Shown here: positions 47,791 to 57,291 of the stretch, piece after piece | Position numbering within the stretch: position 1 is the stretch's first letter | How the letters are laid out: each line of letters begins with the position of its first letter | Assembly (NCBI RefSeq): GCF_008923725.1 | Contig: NZ_WBPF01000013.1 | Coordinates: forward strand, 310,001 to 374,000 | Length of the DNA: 64,000 nucleotides | Direction of reading: 5' to 3' | Source: Bacillus sp. CH140a_4T | GTDB taxonomy: Bacteria; Bacillota; Bacilli; Bacillales; Bacillaceae_G | Translations under genes and position numbers: made by a program | The notes under the pieces: generated by a model | Databases searched by the model: none | What the model saw: the letters and a program-made list of their open reading frames with translations, nothing else | What the model was told of the DNA's origin: nothing

Positions 47791-47809
47791 GGATGAGTCG
47801 TATTTTTTC
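47767..47809 (+). terminator. Terminator of the Cof-type HAD gene
   Basis: AATACGACTCA and TGAGTCGTATT with one bulged base, then T. Confidence 0.8.
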
Positions 47810-47860
47810 TTTACATGTTAAACAATTTAACATTAACTGTACTTCACAAACTGAAATATA

Positions 47861-48592
47861 TTATTTGTTACGTGCGATATTTGTAATAAACTTATAACGA
47901 TCCCCACGATAAATACATTTCACATACTCTAACGGTACTTCACCTTCTGAATATGACCATTGACGCATTACAAGCACTGGCGCCTTTTTAGGAATATGCA
48001 GATGTTCAGCTTCATTATCCGTTGCAATTGAAGCTTCAATTGATTGAGTAGCGCTAACAAGTTTAAAGCCCAGTTTTTTCTCTAAATGTTCATATAAAGA
48101 TTGTTGCAATATTTCTTCGTTAATATCTTTTACAAGAGCTGGCGACAAATATGTCGTCTCAAAAGCAATCGGTTCATCATCAGCTAAGCGAATACGCCTC
48201 ACTTCATAAACCGACTCTCCCTCCTGTATTCTCAACCGGTCTGCTATTTTCGCAGTAGCTGGAACTAGGCGGAAACTAAGTAATTGACTACTTGGGTTCA
48301 TCCCACGAGAAATCATATCTTCTGTGAATCCCGTCATTCCTTGCAATTTTTGTTCCACTTTCGGAAGTTGGACAAACGTACCGATTCCACGTTTCCGATA
48401 TAAATAACCTTGTTCCACTAAATTATTAATCGCCTGTCTGATTGTCATACGACTCACTTCGAACTTATCGCAAAGTTCATTCTCAGATGGGATTTTATCT
48501 CCCGGCTTCCATTCGCCGTCCTCAATTAGCTGTTTCACCCACTCTTGAATCTGATAATAGATCGGAAATGGTGAATACTTGTCGATGTTCAT
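47861..48592 (-). CDS. nagR: GntR-family repressor of N-acetylglucosamine genes
   Basis: A 243-residue HutC-subfamily regulator (YvoA/NagR/DasR type). The winged helix is at 5-72 ([49 protein letters not shown]) and the effector domain follows ([27 protein letters not shown]). The start at 48592 lies inside the nagB 3' end and follows GTGAGG; length then equals B. subtilis YvoA. Glucosamine-6-phosphate or N-acetylglucosamine-6-phosphate releases it from DNA in homologues. Confidence 0.88.
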   Translation of the reverse strand: MNIDKYSPFPIYYQIQEWVKQLIEDGEWKPGDKIPSENELCDKFEVSRMTIRQAINNLVEQGYLYRKRGIGTFVQLPKVEQKLQGMTGFTEDMISRGMNPSSQLLSFRLVPATAKIADRLRIQEGESVYEVRRIRLADDEPIAFETTYLSPALVKDINEEILQQSLYEHLEKKLGFKLVSATQSIEASIATDNEAEHLHIPKKAPVLVMRQWSYSEGEVPLEYVKCIYRGDRYKFITNIARNK

Positions 48593-49310
48593 CAGCAATC
48601 GCCTCACTGCATAAAGATAGAGCTTCTTGATCAGCGATTACGGTTACATTCGGATGACGTTGTAAAACTGTAGCAGGACACGCTTCACTATATTCACCTT
48701 GCAATAATTCTTTAACAGCTTCTGCCTTTTTAGAACCCATAGCAACAAGTAGAATTTGTTTCGCTTTCATAATGCTTCCGATTCCCATTGTAATCGCATG
48801 AGTTGGCACATCTTCTTCTTTTTCGAAGAAGCGAAGGTTTGCTTGGCGTGTAGATTCTGTTAATTCAACAATGTTTGTTGGAGAATTAAACAGTGTTCCT
48901 GGTTCGTTAAATCCGATGTGACCGTTTTCACCGATTCCAAGAATCTGTAGGTCAACTGGGTTAGCAGCTAGAATGCCCTCGTAACGTTTGCACTCTTCCT
49001 CTAAATCACTTGCCATCCCGTTTGGTACATAAGTTTGTTTAAATGGAAGATGATCAAACAACTGTTCTTGCATGAAATAGTGATAGCTGTTTTTATCTTC
49101 ATGTGGTAAATTTACGTACTCATCTAAGTTTACAGTGGTTACACGGCTTGTATCAAGTTTATTTTTTCGCATTTCTGCATAAATACCTAATGGAGAGCTT
49201 CCTGTAGCCATTCCTAATGTTGGATTTTCTTTTGTTTTTACAACTTCTTCAATTAATTTATAACCTGCTTCTGCTAGTTCTTCTGGATTTTTTACAACAA
49301 GAATATTCAT
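48522..49310 (-). CDS. nagB: Glucosamine-6-phosphate deaminase
   Basis: A 262-residue enzyme that converts glucosamine-6-phosphate to fructose-6-phosphate and ammonia. Motifs are [41 protein letters not shown] and the catalytic His. It starts four bases after nagA and its end overlaps nagR by about 70 bases. Confidence 0.96.
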   Translation of the reverse strand: MNILVVKNPEELAEAGYKLIEEVVKTKENPTLGMATGSSPLGIYAEMRKNKLDTSRVTTVNLDEYVNLPHEDKNSYHYFMQEQLFDHLPFKQTYVPNGMASDLEEECKRYEGILAANPVDLQILGIGENGHIGFNEPGTLFNSPTNIVELTESTRQANLRFFEKEEDVPTHAITMGIGSIMKAKQILLVAMGSKKAEAVKELLQGEYSEACPATVLQRHPNVTVIADQEALSLCSEAIADEHRQVFTISDLLSDSRVGETAN

Positions 49311-49314
49311 TTAA

Positions 49315-50457
49315 TTACTTCCCTTCCTTCATATGAATTCCTAAACGAACCGTATCATATACATGTAAATCTTCATTCATCACAACAAAGTCTGCATCTT
49401 TTCCTACCGCTAATGCACCTTTATGATTTAATCCAAACTCTTCTGCTTGGTTAACTGATGTCATCAGTACTGCATCTTCGATTGAACAACCTGTAAATTC
49501 AATTACATTTCGGAAAGCTTGATCCATTTTTAGAATACTACCAGCTAACGTTCCATCTTCTAATCGAGCACTACCATCTTTTACATGTACTGGCTGTCCG
49601 CCAAGCTCATATAATCCTTCTTCAAGACCTTTTGCACGCATTGCGTCAGTAATAACACTTACTTTTTTCGGTCCTTTTAATTTATATGCTAATTTCACCA
49701 TATCAGGGTGAATATGAATACCATCTGTAATTACTTCAACCATTACATCTGGATTTAATAACACATGACCAACAACTCCTGGTTCACGGTGATGTAATCC
49801 ACGCATTTGATTGTATAAATGCGTTGCATGTGTAATGTTTCTATTTTTTAGTTGCGCATCAATTGCATCTGTATGCCCCATTGTGCCAACAACACCAGTT
49901 TCAGCAAGATACTGCTCAAACTCTAATGCACCTTCTTCTTCAGGTGCATATGTTACTAATTTAATCAGATTCCCGCTTGCTTCCTGCCATTGTTTAAATT
50001 GTTCAATATTCGCAGGAACAATATGTTCAAGTGGTTGTGCACCTGCACGTTTTTTTGAAACATACGGTCCTTCTAAGTGAATATATTCGAAATGTGCTCC
50101 TTTTTCTTTCGCTTCCTTTGCAGCATGTAGTGCCGCTTCGATTGCTTCTGGAGCTTGTGTCATTGTTGTTGGAAAGTAAGTTGTAACTCCTTCTTTTAAC
50201 ATTTCTTTACCTAGAGTTACTAATCCATCGCTATTTGCATCCATCGCATCAATATCGTATCCACCATGAATATGAACATCAATCATACCTGGAATCACAA
50301 TCTTCCCTGCCGCATCTAAAACCGCTTCATTTTCTTGTGATACATATTGAGCCATCAAACCAATTTCTTTAATTGTTTCTGCGTAACGAATAAATCCGTT
50401 TTCCACTACTTCTTGACCTGTATAAATTTTGGCATTGATGACAACTTGCGTTTTCAT
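49315..50457 (-). CDS. nagA: N-acetylglucosamine-6-phosphate deacetylase
   Basis: A 380-residue amidohydrolase. Metal ligands are in MIDVHIHGGYDIDAMD, HLEGPYVSKKRAGAQ, GHTDAIDAQ, HLYNQMRGLHHREPG and VITDAMRAKGL. It releases acetate before NagB acts. I prefer the ATG at 50457 because AAAGGA lies nine bases before it; the ATG at 50463 is too close. It heads nagA-nagB-nagR, with a NagR-like operator upstream. Confidence 0.93.
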   Translation of the reverse strand: MKTQVVINAKIYTGQEVVENGFIRYAETIKEIGLMAQYVSQENEAVLDAAGKIVIPGMIDVHIHGGYDIDAMDANSDGLVTLGKEMLKEGVTTYFPTTMTQAPEAIEAALHAAKEAKEKGAHFEYIHLEGPYVSKKRAGAQPLEHIVPANIEQFKQWQEASGNLIKLVTYAPEEEGALEFEQYLAETGVVGTMGHTDAIDAQLKNRNITHATHLYNQMRGLHHREPGVVGHVLLNPDVMVEVITDGIHIHPDMVKLAYKLKGPKKVSVITDAMRAKGLEEGLYELGGQPVHVKDGSARLEDGTLAGSILKMDQAFRNVIEFTGCSIEDAVLMTSVNQAEEFGLNHKGALAVGKDADFVVMNEDLHVYDTVRLGIHMKEGK

Positions 50458-50537
50458 TTTCATCGATCCTTTCCCATGAAATACCTACTTGTTATTATTA
50501 CCTTATTCGCCTAATTCCATCTTAATATATGCACGAG

Positions 50538-50554
50538 TAGTTGTCTATACATTC
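50538..50554. promoter_or_regulatory. NagR-like operator upstream of nagA
   Basis: GTAGTTGTCTATACATTC reads TGTATAGACAACTA on the gene strand, close to the TGGTCTAGACCA/TGGTATAGATCA sites bound by NagR and DasR. Confidence 0.6.
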
Positions 50555-50664
50555 GAATGAAATTTCCTCTTTGTTTAACAAAAAGGAAACTTAGTACGTC
50601 TCTTGCAATTATAATATATGTTATTCAGTTTTCCAAAAAGGGAGAATATCCCCTATCATATTAC

Positions 50665-51567
50665 TCACTTAAGTAATGGCATTAATCCACTAGAGCCTAT
50701 TGTAATATGCTCGCCGTCTGTTTCCATTTCTACTGTACGTTTATTTGTTCCATATATCATTATACCACGCTGTTTTAAACGTCTCACTACACTTTGATGC
50801 GGATGTCCATACGGATTTCTGCTCCCATATGAAAGAATCGCAAACTGTGGTTCTACTTTCTTTATAAACATTTCACTTGTTGAAGTATAGGAGCCATGAT
50901 GTCCCACCTTTAACACATCTGCATGTACATCAAATTGCTTTAATATTTCAGTTTCCGTCCGCACATCAGCATCACCCATTAGTAAAAAATCCGCTTTCCC
51001 GTATCGTACCTTTAACACAATTGAAGATTCATTATTTTCATCTTTTGATTTCCCATTGTTTAATACTTGTATGGAAACATGCGGATCTAGCGGTATGTAT
51101 TGTCCCTCTTTTACTGAAACGAAAGGAATTCCTCTTTTTTTAATATGATTCCGGTATGTGTGATAAGTAAAAGAACTATATGTTTTTCCACTATCTAATA
51201 TAAGTGATACCGGCATTTGCTCGACAATCGGAATGAGTCCTCCAATGTGGTCCATATCAGGATGCGTACTGACGATAACATCTAAATGGTTAATCCCTTT
51301 TTCGATTAGTTTTTGAATGATAACCTCTCCAGCTTCATAAGGTCCCCCATCAATTAACATCGTTTGTCCATTTGGCAATGTAATAAGTGTCGCATCACCT
51401 TGCCCAACTTTTAAAAAACTCACTTTCATTTTTCCAAAATGTTGCCGCTGCATATGTAACGGAGACGCGGTATGAATAGACATCATATATCTTTTGGCCG
51501 ATGCACTATTTAAAGAAAAGCATAACAAAACAGAAACTAACAATAAAATACTTCGCATACTTCTCAT
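50665..51567 (-). CDS. Secreted MBL-fold hydrolase, ComEC-like C-terminal domain
   Basis: A 300-residue exported protein with a signal peptide (residues 1-25, ending SASA) and a metallo-beta-lactamase fold. Metal motifs are STHPDMDHIGGL, LLMGDADV and LKVGHHGS, the layout of the ComEC/Rec2 nuclease-like domain found as free proteins. The ATG at 51567 follows AAAAGGAG; the longer frame adds 22 residues. Substrate unknown; external phosphodiester cleavage is a guess. Confidence 0.78.
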   Translation of the reverse strand: MRSMRSILLLVSVLLCFSLNSASAKRYMMSIHTASPLHMQRQHFGKMKVSFLKVGQGDATLITLPNGQTMLIDGGPYEAGEVIIQKLIEKGINHLDVIVSTHPDMDHIGGLIPIVEQMPVSLILDSGKTYSSFTYHTYRNHIKKRGIPFVSVKEGQYIPLDPHVSIQVLNNGKSKDENNESSIVLKVRYGKADFLLMGDADVRTETEILKQFDVHADVLKVGHHGSYTSTSEMFIKKVEPQFAILSYGSRNPYGHPHQSVVRRLKQRGIMIYGTNKRTVEMETDGEHITIGSSGLMPLLK

Positions 51568-51616
51568 AACTCGTCTCCTTTTTTCAATTAGTATGGCACG
51601 GTATATAATTGATATA

Positions 51617-51649
51617 CAAAAAAAGCTTAGCAAAATGCTAAGCTTTTAT
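51617..51649 (-). terminator. Terminator of scpB
   Basis: AAAAGCTTAGC, loop, GCTAAGCTTTT followed by A/T-rich tract; right arm touches the scpB stop. Confidence 0.8.
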
Positions 51650-52218
51650 TTCGATATCTCCTGTAAAGAACCAAAGAATAAATCTGCTTCATTCATTTGT
51701 TCATTCTCTTCAGAAAGTGCTGGTAAATCATCTAATGTTTTCAATCCAAATGTATCCAAAAATTCTTTCGTTGTTCCATATAAAATAGGACGCCCTGGGC
51801 CTTCTGCTCTTCCCATTTCTTTTATAAGTAAGTGTGAAACTAACGTTTGTAGCGCCTTATCGGTTTTTACCCCTCTAATCTCTTCCATTTCAGTCCTTGT
51901 AATAGGTTGACGATATGCCACAATCGCTAATGTTTCTAAAGCAGCCTGAGAAAGTGAAGCCGCTGTTGGGATATCTATTAATTTTTGATAGTACGAAGCA
52001 TGTTCTTTCTTTGTAGCAAAACGATATACTTTTGCATACTGTACAATTTGTAAACCGCGGTGTGCACCTTCACATTCTTCTTGCATTTCTTCTAAAATAT
52101 CGATTACTTCATTTCCTTCAATTTCAAGCACTTTCGCTATTTGTTCTGGATAAATCCCTTCATCACCAGAAACAAATAAAAGCCCTTCAATGATTGATTT
52201 CTGTTCTTTTCTATCCAT
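51646..52218 (-). CDS. scpB: Segregation and condensation protein B
   Basis: A 190-residue subunit of the SMC-ScpAB condensin complex. It has two winged-helix domains ([21 protein letters not shown] and [31 protein letters not shown]). The ATG at 52218 follows AAGGAG; the longer frame lacks it. Pairs with scpA upstream on the same strand. Confidence 0.95.
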   Translation of the reverse strand: MDRKEQKSIIEGLLFVSGDEGIYPEQIAKVLEIEGNEVIDILEEMQEECEGAHRGLQIVQYAKVYRFATKKEHASYYQKLIDIPTAASLSQAALETLAIVAYRQPITRTEMEEIRGVKTDKALQTLVSHLLIKEMGRAEGPGRPILYGTTKEFLDTFGLKTLDDLPALSEENEQMNEADLFFGSLQEISK

Positions 52219-52376
52219 TTTACGAGCTCCTTCCTCCATTTTTCTCCATAAAAATACACATCAAAAAACCGAATCACAATCAATGCGTTCGGTTCAATAT
52301 TTTTTCTCTTGTTCCAAACGATACATTCAAACCTAGCATGAGATATAATATTTCCATCCCATTTTCCATACTAACT

Positions 52377-53120
52377 CTATGCAGATTTAGTAGAGCTTGA
52401 TACGAAAATTTCATCAAAATTATGTTCTTGTTCAATTATGATTTGTTGATTTTTCATAAGCTCAAGAACCGCTAAAAATGTTACAACCATTATTTCCCGT
52501 TCATCATCAACAAACAAATCATAAAAACTTTGACGACCACCTTGTATTTCTAACTGCTTTAAAATATCAATCATGCGCTTTTCAATTGGTATTTCTTGAC
52601 GAGTAATACGTGTTGTTACAGGTTTCTTTGCTTTTTTACGGCGCATTAATTTTTGAAATGCCGCTAGCATATCATATAACGTAACATCAAGAGGCAAGTT
52701 TGTCTCCTCTTCTTGTTGCAATGATGTAAAATCAATTGGCGGACGTGTATATAGCTGTGCTCTTTCTTGTTCTCTTTCTTTTAGCTCAGTAGCAACTTGC
52801 TTATATTTCTTATATTCAATTAACCTCTCCATCAATTCTTGACGAGGATCATCTATAAAGTCATCACCGTTATCAAGTACATCTTCTTCATGTTTCGGCA
52901 ACAACATTTTACTTTTAATTTGTAATAAAGTCGCAGCCATTACTAAATACTCACTTGCAACATCTAATTGTAGTTCTTTCATCGTGTGAACATAAGATAA
53001 ATATTGCTCTGTAATTTCCGCTACAGGAATATTATATATATCAATTTCATAACGATGTATTAAATGTAACAATAAATCTAAAGGCCCTTCAAAAGCCTCT
53101 ACTTTAAAATTATACTGCAC
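52377..53120 (-). CDS. scpA: Segregation and condensation protein A
   Basis: A 247-residue kleisin that bridges the SMC heads. N-terminal [29 protein letters not shown] and the C-terminal winged helix ([21 protein letters not shown]) are typical. The start is the GTG at 53120, with GTGGTGGG just upstream, giving the usual 247 residues; an in-frame GTG at 53135 is too early. Followed by scpB after 158 bases. Confidence 0.95.
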   Translation of the reverse strand: MQYNFKVEAFEGPLDLLLHLIHRYEIDIYNIPVAEITEQYLSYVHTMKELQLDVASEYLVMAATLLQIKSKMLLPKHEEDVLDNGDDFIDDPRQELMERLIEYKKYKQVATELKEREQERAQLYTRPPIDFTSLQQEEETNLPLDVTLYDMLAAFQKLMRRKKAKKPVTTRITRQEIPIEKRMIDILKQLEIQGGRQSFYDLFVDDEREIMVVTFLAVLELMKNQQIIIEQEHNFDEIFVSSSTKSA

Positions 53121-53243
53121 AAAGCATCCCACCACATTTTTTCTATAACAACATAAGTATAGAGCATACTCATGTTCTATCCAACCTTTTTAAGAAATTT
53201 AATTAAAAATAGACCGATGCCTATGTCATCATGCCCACCGCTT

Positions 53244-53252
53244 CATATGATA
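53244..53252 (+). promoter_or_regulatory. Possible mother-cell (sigma-E/K) -10 element
   Basis: CATATGATA fits CATAnnnTA, about 40 bases ahead of the yjcZ-type gene. No convincing -35 was found. Confidence 0.35.
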
Positions 53253-53289
53253 ACAGTGTAGTAAGAACAATGTAGGAGGTCAAAAAACT

Positions 53290-53385
53290 ATGGGTCACGT
53301 TGATTGCGGTTTTAGCGGTGGGTTCGCATTACTTGTTGTATTGTTTATTTTACTAATTATTGTAGGGGCAGCTTGCTTCTGCTAA
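53290..53385 (+). CDS. YjcZ-family sporulation microprotein
   Basis: A 31-residue protein, MGHVDC followed by a GFSGGFALLVVLFILLIIVGAACFC helix, the hallmark of YjcZ-type sporulation proteins. TAGGAGG precedes the ATG by eight bases. A strong hairpin follows. Predicted single-pass membrane protein with three Cys. Confidence 0.88.
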   Translation: MGHVDCGFSGGFALLVVLFILLIIVGAACFC

Positions 53386-53386
53386 T

Positions 53387-53433
53387 ATGAACAATAACGA
53401 CTAGGGAAAATTCCCTAGTCGTTTATTGTTCAT
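53387..53433. terminator. Terminator of the yjcZ-type gene
   Basis: GAACAATAACGACTAGGGAA and its complement, a 20-bp near-perfect stem with T-rich flank. Confidence 0.85.
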
Positions 53434-53482
53434 ATTTCTATGGTACACTTGTATTTATAACCGTTAAACAGGGGTGAAGAAA

Positions 53483-54001
53483 ATGTATCCTACTGAATAC
53501 ATACAATTTTTAATTCATTTTCATGGAGATTATGATTATTTTGAATGTCACGAAATACTGGAAGAATATTGGAAAACAAAACCGCGAGAAAATCGTGATA
53601 ATTATTTAGTCGGTCTTATTCAAATTGCAGTTTCTTTATACCATCAAAGACGCTCCAACTGGAATGGCTCAGAGAAGATGATGAAAGGCGCCATAACGAT
53701 TTTAGAAAACAACAGTGCACCTTTACAACGTTTAGGAATAAATCAGACACAACTTCTATTCTTACTCAAGGATAGATTACAATCTATACAGAAAGAAGAA
53801 GGTTTTACGCCGTTATTTTTACCATTATCGGATACAGCATTAGAAAAGCATTGCATGGAATTATGTCAGAAACAAAATTTTCCTTGGAAGGACGTGAATG
53901 CTACTTCTAATGAATATATCATACATAAGCACACATTACGTGATCGAACAGAAGTCATCGCTGAACGAAACGAACAATTACAAAAAAGAAAGCAGAGATA
54001 A
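53483..54001 (+). CDS. ypuF: DUF309 protein, YpuF-like
   Basis: A 172-residue helical protein of the DUF309 family: DYDYFECHEILEEYWKTKP and QIAVSLYHQRRSNWNGSEKMM are the conserved blocks with His and Glu that could bind a metal. The ATG at 53483 follows AGGGGTG; the GTG at 53474 lies within that site. Neighbours scpAB and ribT match the B. subtilis ypuF position. Function unknown. Confidence 0.82.
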   Translation: MYPTEYIQFLIHFHGDYDYFECHEILEEYWKTKPRENRDNYLVGLIQIAVSLYHQRRSNWNGSEKMMKGAITILENNSAPLQRLGINQTQLLFLLKDRLQSIQKEEGFTPLFLPLSDTALEKHCMELCQKQNFPWKDVNATSNEYIIHKHTLRDRTEVIAERNEQLQKRKQR

Positions 54002-54024
54002 TAAACTACTTATCTCTGCTTTCA
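53986..54024. terminator. Bidirectional terminator between ypuF and ribT
   Basis: GAAAGCAGAGATAA and TTATCTCTGCTTTC flank the two stop codons. Confidence 0.85.
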
Positions 54025-54390
54025 CGAATGTATATTTTGTTCCAGCCCTTTACACTTTTTGCAAAAACTTGCTGTTTGCTCATTTCCGCAAATTGTAAAC
54101 TCAAGAAATTTACTCTTTAACTCTTGAACCATCTTCGTCCCAATACCCATATGACGGTGAGATGGGTTCACACTCAAATGCTGAATTTCCAACACTTGAT
54201 TCTCTTTTTTTACAATCCCCATTATCCCAACAAAATCTTCGTTTTGTTTCCACAAATACAATTGCCAATCATCCTTTGCTTCATAATCTTTCATAGTCAA
54301 TTGTAATGTTTTCACATCTTTTTCAGTTGGCATAAATGAAAGAAGCCCCATTGCAATCTTTTCATAACTTTTTTTAAAACGAATTAACAT
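54022..54390 (-). CDS. ribT: GNAT acetyltransferase RibT
   Basis: A 122-residue GNAT-fold protein. N-terminal RFKKSYEKIAMGLLSFMPTEKDVKTLQ and the acetyl-CoA loop SVNPSHRHMGIGTKMVQEL match B. subtilis RibT, the last gene of its riboflavin operon. Here it stands alone, converging on ypuF, with no rib genes or FMN riboswitch in the window. The substrate of RibT is not established. Confidence 0.85.
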   Translation of the reverse strand: MLIRFKKSYEKIAMGLLSFMPTEKDVKTLQLTMKDYEAKDDWQLYLWKQNEDFVGIMGIVKKENQVLEIQHLSVNPSHRHMGIGTKMVQELKSKFLEFTICGNEQTASFCKKCKGLEQNIHS

Positions 54391-54861
54391 AACCCTTATC
54401 CCTTCTTACAAAAGTTACAAACTATTAATCCCCTCAACCACTCTTTTCATATCACATTCATTTTACAATATTTTCAACAGAGTGAGAAGAGGCTAAAACA
54501 ACTTGATAATCATACAAAGCGAAAAGAAGAAAGTCAAATATATGTTTCAATACTATTTTTTCTAAGTAGATTAAAAAAAGAAACACTGTTATATGAAAGT
54601 AAAAAGAAACATCAGTTGCTCATTACCACTTCAATATTCATCACCTGAGAGCAAATGAATTCTAGCAAAATTAATTTAATAAAAAATATTTATTGAAACA
54701 TGTAATCTAATGTATTCTATGTAATTTGGTAAAATTTTGTTCTCATAAGCGCCATATTTTCGCTACAATAACAGTACGACTTGTATCATATACTACAAAC
54801 GAAATACCCATTCCTATTAAAAAAACAAAAAAGAGAGCCATAGCTCTCTTTTCCCATTAAC
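54391..54861. other. Empty 471-base intergenic region
   Basis: Between ribT and ppiB I see no frame with a ribosome binding site on either strand. The region is A/T rich and holds only the ppiB terminator at its right end. It may carry the ribT promoter or be the relic of a lost gene. Confidence 0.6.
54826..54853 (-). terminator. Terminator of ppiB
   Basis: AAAAGAGAGC, loop, GCTCTCTTTT, followed by a T-rich run on the minus strand. Confidence 0.85.
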
Positions 54862-55299
54862 TTACTCTTCCCAAACTTTAACTTCTTTCATTACATCGCC
54901 TTGACGCATGTTTAATACTGTTTCAATACCGCTTGTTGCTTTACCGAATACAGTATGTACACCATCTAAATGTGGTTGTGGCTCATGAACAACAAAGAAT
55001 TGGCTACCGCCAGTGTTACGGCCAGCATGAGCCATAGAAAGTGACCCTACAAGGTGTCTATGAGGATTTCCATCAGTTTCACATGGGATAGAGTAGCCCG
55101 GGCCACCTGCACCTGTTCCTGTTGGATCTCCACCTTGGCTTACGAAGCCAGGAATAACGCGGTGGAATGTCACACCATCATAAAATCCTTGCTCTGCTAG
55201 TTTTTTAAAGTTTTCTACTGTTTTTGGTGCCTCTTCTGGGAAAAATTCTAAATCGATTTTTTCACCATTTTCCATTAATATGTATCCTAAAGTTTTCAT
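54862..55299 (-). CDS. ppiB: Peptidyl-prolyl cis-trans isomerase (cyclophilin)
   Basis: A 145-residue cytosolic cyclophilin. The active-site Arg is in [15 protein letters not shown], and [23 protein letters not shown] completes the cyclosporin-binding surface. It speeds up prolyl isomerisation in folding. Divergent from ypuA, as in B. subtilis. Confidence 0.95.
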   Translation of the reverse strand: MKTLGYILMENGEKIDLEFFPEEAPKTVENFKKLAEQGFYDGVTFHRVIPGFVSQGGDPTGTGAGGPGYSIPCETDGNPHRHLVGSLSMAHAGRNTGGSQFFVVHEPQPHLDGVHTVFGKATSGIETVLNMRQGDVMKEVKVWEE

Positions 55300-55486
55300 A
55301 CGTATATGTCTCCTTTCAACTATCTCAGCACTATATTACCACATTCATGACTAGAAACAAAAAGAATCCGACAATCTACATACTTCTTTTTTGAAATGTG
55401 GAAAAAGCTAGGTGACAAATAAGAAATATATACTATAATAACTGTGTTGCCCGAAAATTTTAGAAAGAGAAAGGGAGCGATTTTTC

Positions 55487-56353
55487 GTGAAAACGAAATT
55501 ACTAGCTCTGCTATTAGCTGTAACGGTATTTATAATGCCAACAGCTTCGTTTGCAGACATCATCGAAGGAGAATCAATTGTTACACTAGGAGAAAACTTG
55601 TCTGAACAACAAAAACAAGATCTGTTACAAGAAATGAAAGCACCGAAAGATGCTACAATCATTACTGTGTCTAATGCGGAAGAACATAAATTTCTAGAAG
55701 GGATTGTTCCAAAAGCCCAAATTGGTACGAGAGCAATTTCCTCTTCTATGATTACATACACAAAGCCAGGGTCTGGTCTCATTGTACGTTCAAAAAACAT
55801 TAATTCGATAACAGATGCAATGTACACAAACGCACTTATTACAGCAGGTGTGAAAGATGCAGAAATTCAAATTACTGCACCATTTAAAGTCTCAGGAACC
55901 GCTGCTTTAACCGGTTTAATGAAAGCCTATGAAACAACATCGAACAAAGCAATTCCTGAAGAAGTAAAAAAAGTAGCCAACGAAGAAATGGTGCAAACAG
56001 CCCAGCTCGGCGATAAAATTGGTGAAGAAAAAGCAGTTCAACTTGTTGCAAAAATTAAAGAAGAGATTGCCAAAGAACAGCCAAAAACGACTGAAGATTT
56101 ACGTTCATTAATTCAAAAAATTGCGGATCAACTTGGTATTACATTAACGGATGAACAGTTAGATAACTTAGTTGCGCTATTTGATAAAATGAAAAATCTT
56201 AATATCGATTGGAATCAAGTTGGCAGTCAGTTAAATAAAGCAAAAGAACACGTTTCTGCCTTTTTAGGATCTGAAGAAGGGCAAGGTTTCCTAGATAAAG
56301 TTAAAGATTTTTTCTCAAGTATCATTGATTTTGTTAAATCGTTATTCAAGTAA
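55487..56353 (+). CDS. ypuA: Secreted DUF1002 protein, YpuA-like
   Basis: A 288-residue exported protein. The signal peptide is residues 1-23 (ending SFA), followed by the DUF1002 region (GESIVTLGENLSEQQKQDLLQ, GLIVRSKNINSITDAMYTNALITAGV) and a helical C-terminus. It matches B. subtilis YpuA in family and in position next to ppiB. Function unknown. An AAAGGGAG site precedes the GTG/ATG start region. Confidence 0.85.
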   Translation: MKTKLLALLLAVTVFIMPTASFADIIEGESIVTLGENLSEQQKQDLLQEMKAPKDATIITVSNAEEHKFLEGIVPKAQIGTRAISSSMITYTKPGSGLIVRSKNINSITDAMYTNALITAGVKDAEIQITAPFKVSGTAALTGLMKAYETTSNKAIPEEVKKVANEEMVQTAQLGDKIGEEKAVQLVAKIKEEIAKEQPKTTEDLRSLIQKIADQLGITLTDEQLDNLVALFDKMKNLNIDWNQVGSQLNKAKEHVSAFLGSEEGQGFLDKVKDFFSSIIDFVKSLFK

Positions 56354-56386
56354 AAAGAAGCTCGTCACTGACGAGCTTCTTTTTTA
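56352..56386. terminator. Bidirectional terminator between ypuA and the HAD gene
   Basis: AAAAAGAAGCTCGTC, short loop, GACGAGCTTCTTTTTT. Confidence 0.88.
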
Positions 56387-57169
56387 TACAAGTAACGGCA
56401 ATTTCATAACAGCTTCTTCAACCGAACGAACAATATGATTTGCCTTCTCCTTCACATATGGATGAGCATGATGAAGAGTAAATGAATGCGGGGTTACTTC
56501 AAACATAGAAATATCATTGAAAGAATCTCCAATGCATGCAACTTCATTTGCTTCAATTCGCAAATGTTCCATTAGTCGCCTTAAAGCACTCCCTTTACTT
56601 ACTCCCCTTGGCATAATATCAACATAGCGTTTACCAGACATAAAAACTTCCGCTTCGCTCTGAAATGTATCTCGTAACTCTTCATCTAATGCTGCAATTG
56701 TCTCTTCTTCCCCAAAAACAAACAATTTCGCAGGATGTACAGTCTTACCAAATTCCTCTTCTAATGCTTCTATCTCAGCAATATGCACGCCCATATACGT
56801 CTCAAAAGTATGATGATGTTCATTCTTTCTTTTTGTATACCGTTGCTCATTTGCACAAACAATATCTGCTAGTCCCTTTTTATGGATATATCGATATATT
56901 TCCTGGGCAATCCCATCTTCAAAACTTGATTCATGAAATATTTTTCCATCCGGCAGTAACATCGTCGCTCCATTTAAACTAGTTGTGTAATACGGGAATG
57001 AAAACCTATTTACGACTTCATCGATTCGATGAGTAAAGCGGCCAGAGGCAAAACAAATATTTGTCCCTTTTTCAGCTAACCAACAAAGTGCACGTTCATC
57101 TTCTTTTTGCATATGATTCACATTGTAAACGAGCGTATCATCTAAATCACTTACAAATAATTTAATCAT
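56384..57169 (-). CDS. Cof-type HAD phosphatase
   Basis: A 261-residue HAD hydrolase, the second of its class in the window. Motif I is VSDLDDTLV, so the second Asp is followed by Asp instead of Gly; motif II is FASGR and motif III GDSFNDISMF. Start at 57169 behind AAGAGG; the 24-base longer frame lacks a site. Substrate unknown. Confidence 0.82.
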   Translation of the reverse strand: MIKLFVSDLDDTLVYNVNHMQKEDERALCWLAEKGTNICFASGRFTHRIDEVVNRFSFPYYTTSLNGATMLLPDGKIFHESSFEDGIAQEIYRYIHKKGLADIVCANEQRYTKRKNEHHHTFETYMGVHIAEIEALEEEFGKTVHPAKLFVFGEEETIAALDEELRDTFQSEAEVFMSGKRYVDIMPRGVSKGSALRRLMEHLRIEANEVACIGDSFNDISMFEVTPHSFTLHHAHPYVKEKANHIVRSVEEAVMKLPLLV

Positions 57170-57255
57170 GTCCTCTTCCCCTTCCATACACAATATCTAC
57201 TCTAAGTGTACACAATAAATGTTTGATTTTTGTTAAAAAACAATAAATTTTTGCT

Positions 57256-57291
57256 AAAAAAATAAACGGGTGTATAATCCCGTTTATTTTT
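57256..57291 (-). terminator. Terminator of the spoVA operon
   Basis: AAAAATAAACGGG, loop, CCCGTTTATTTTT at the spoVAF stop codon, with a T-rich tract beyond on the minus strand. Confidence 0.8.

Noticed and set aside
54391-54861. A possible FMN riboswitch or rib gene near ribT
   Set aside because: The RFN core motifs are absent and no rib genes lie nearby.
55408-55827. A 139-residue frame antisense to ypuA
   Set aside because: Overlaps the signal peptide and DUF1002 domain of a well-supported gene; no ribosome binding site.
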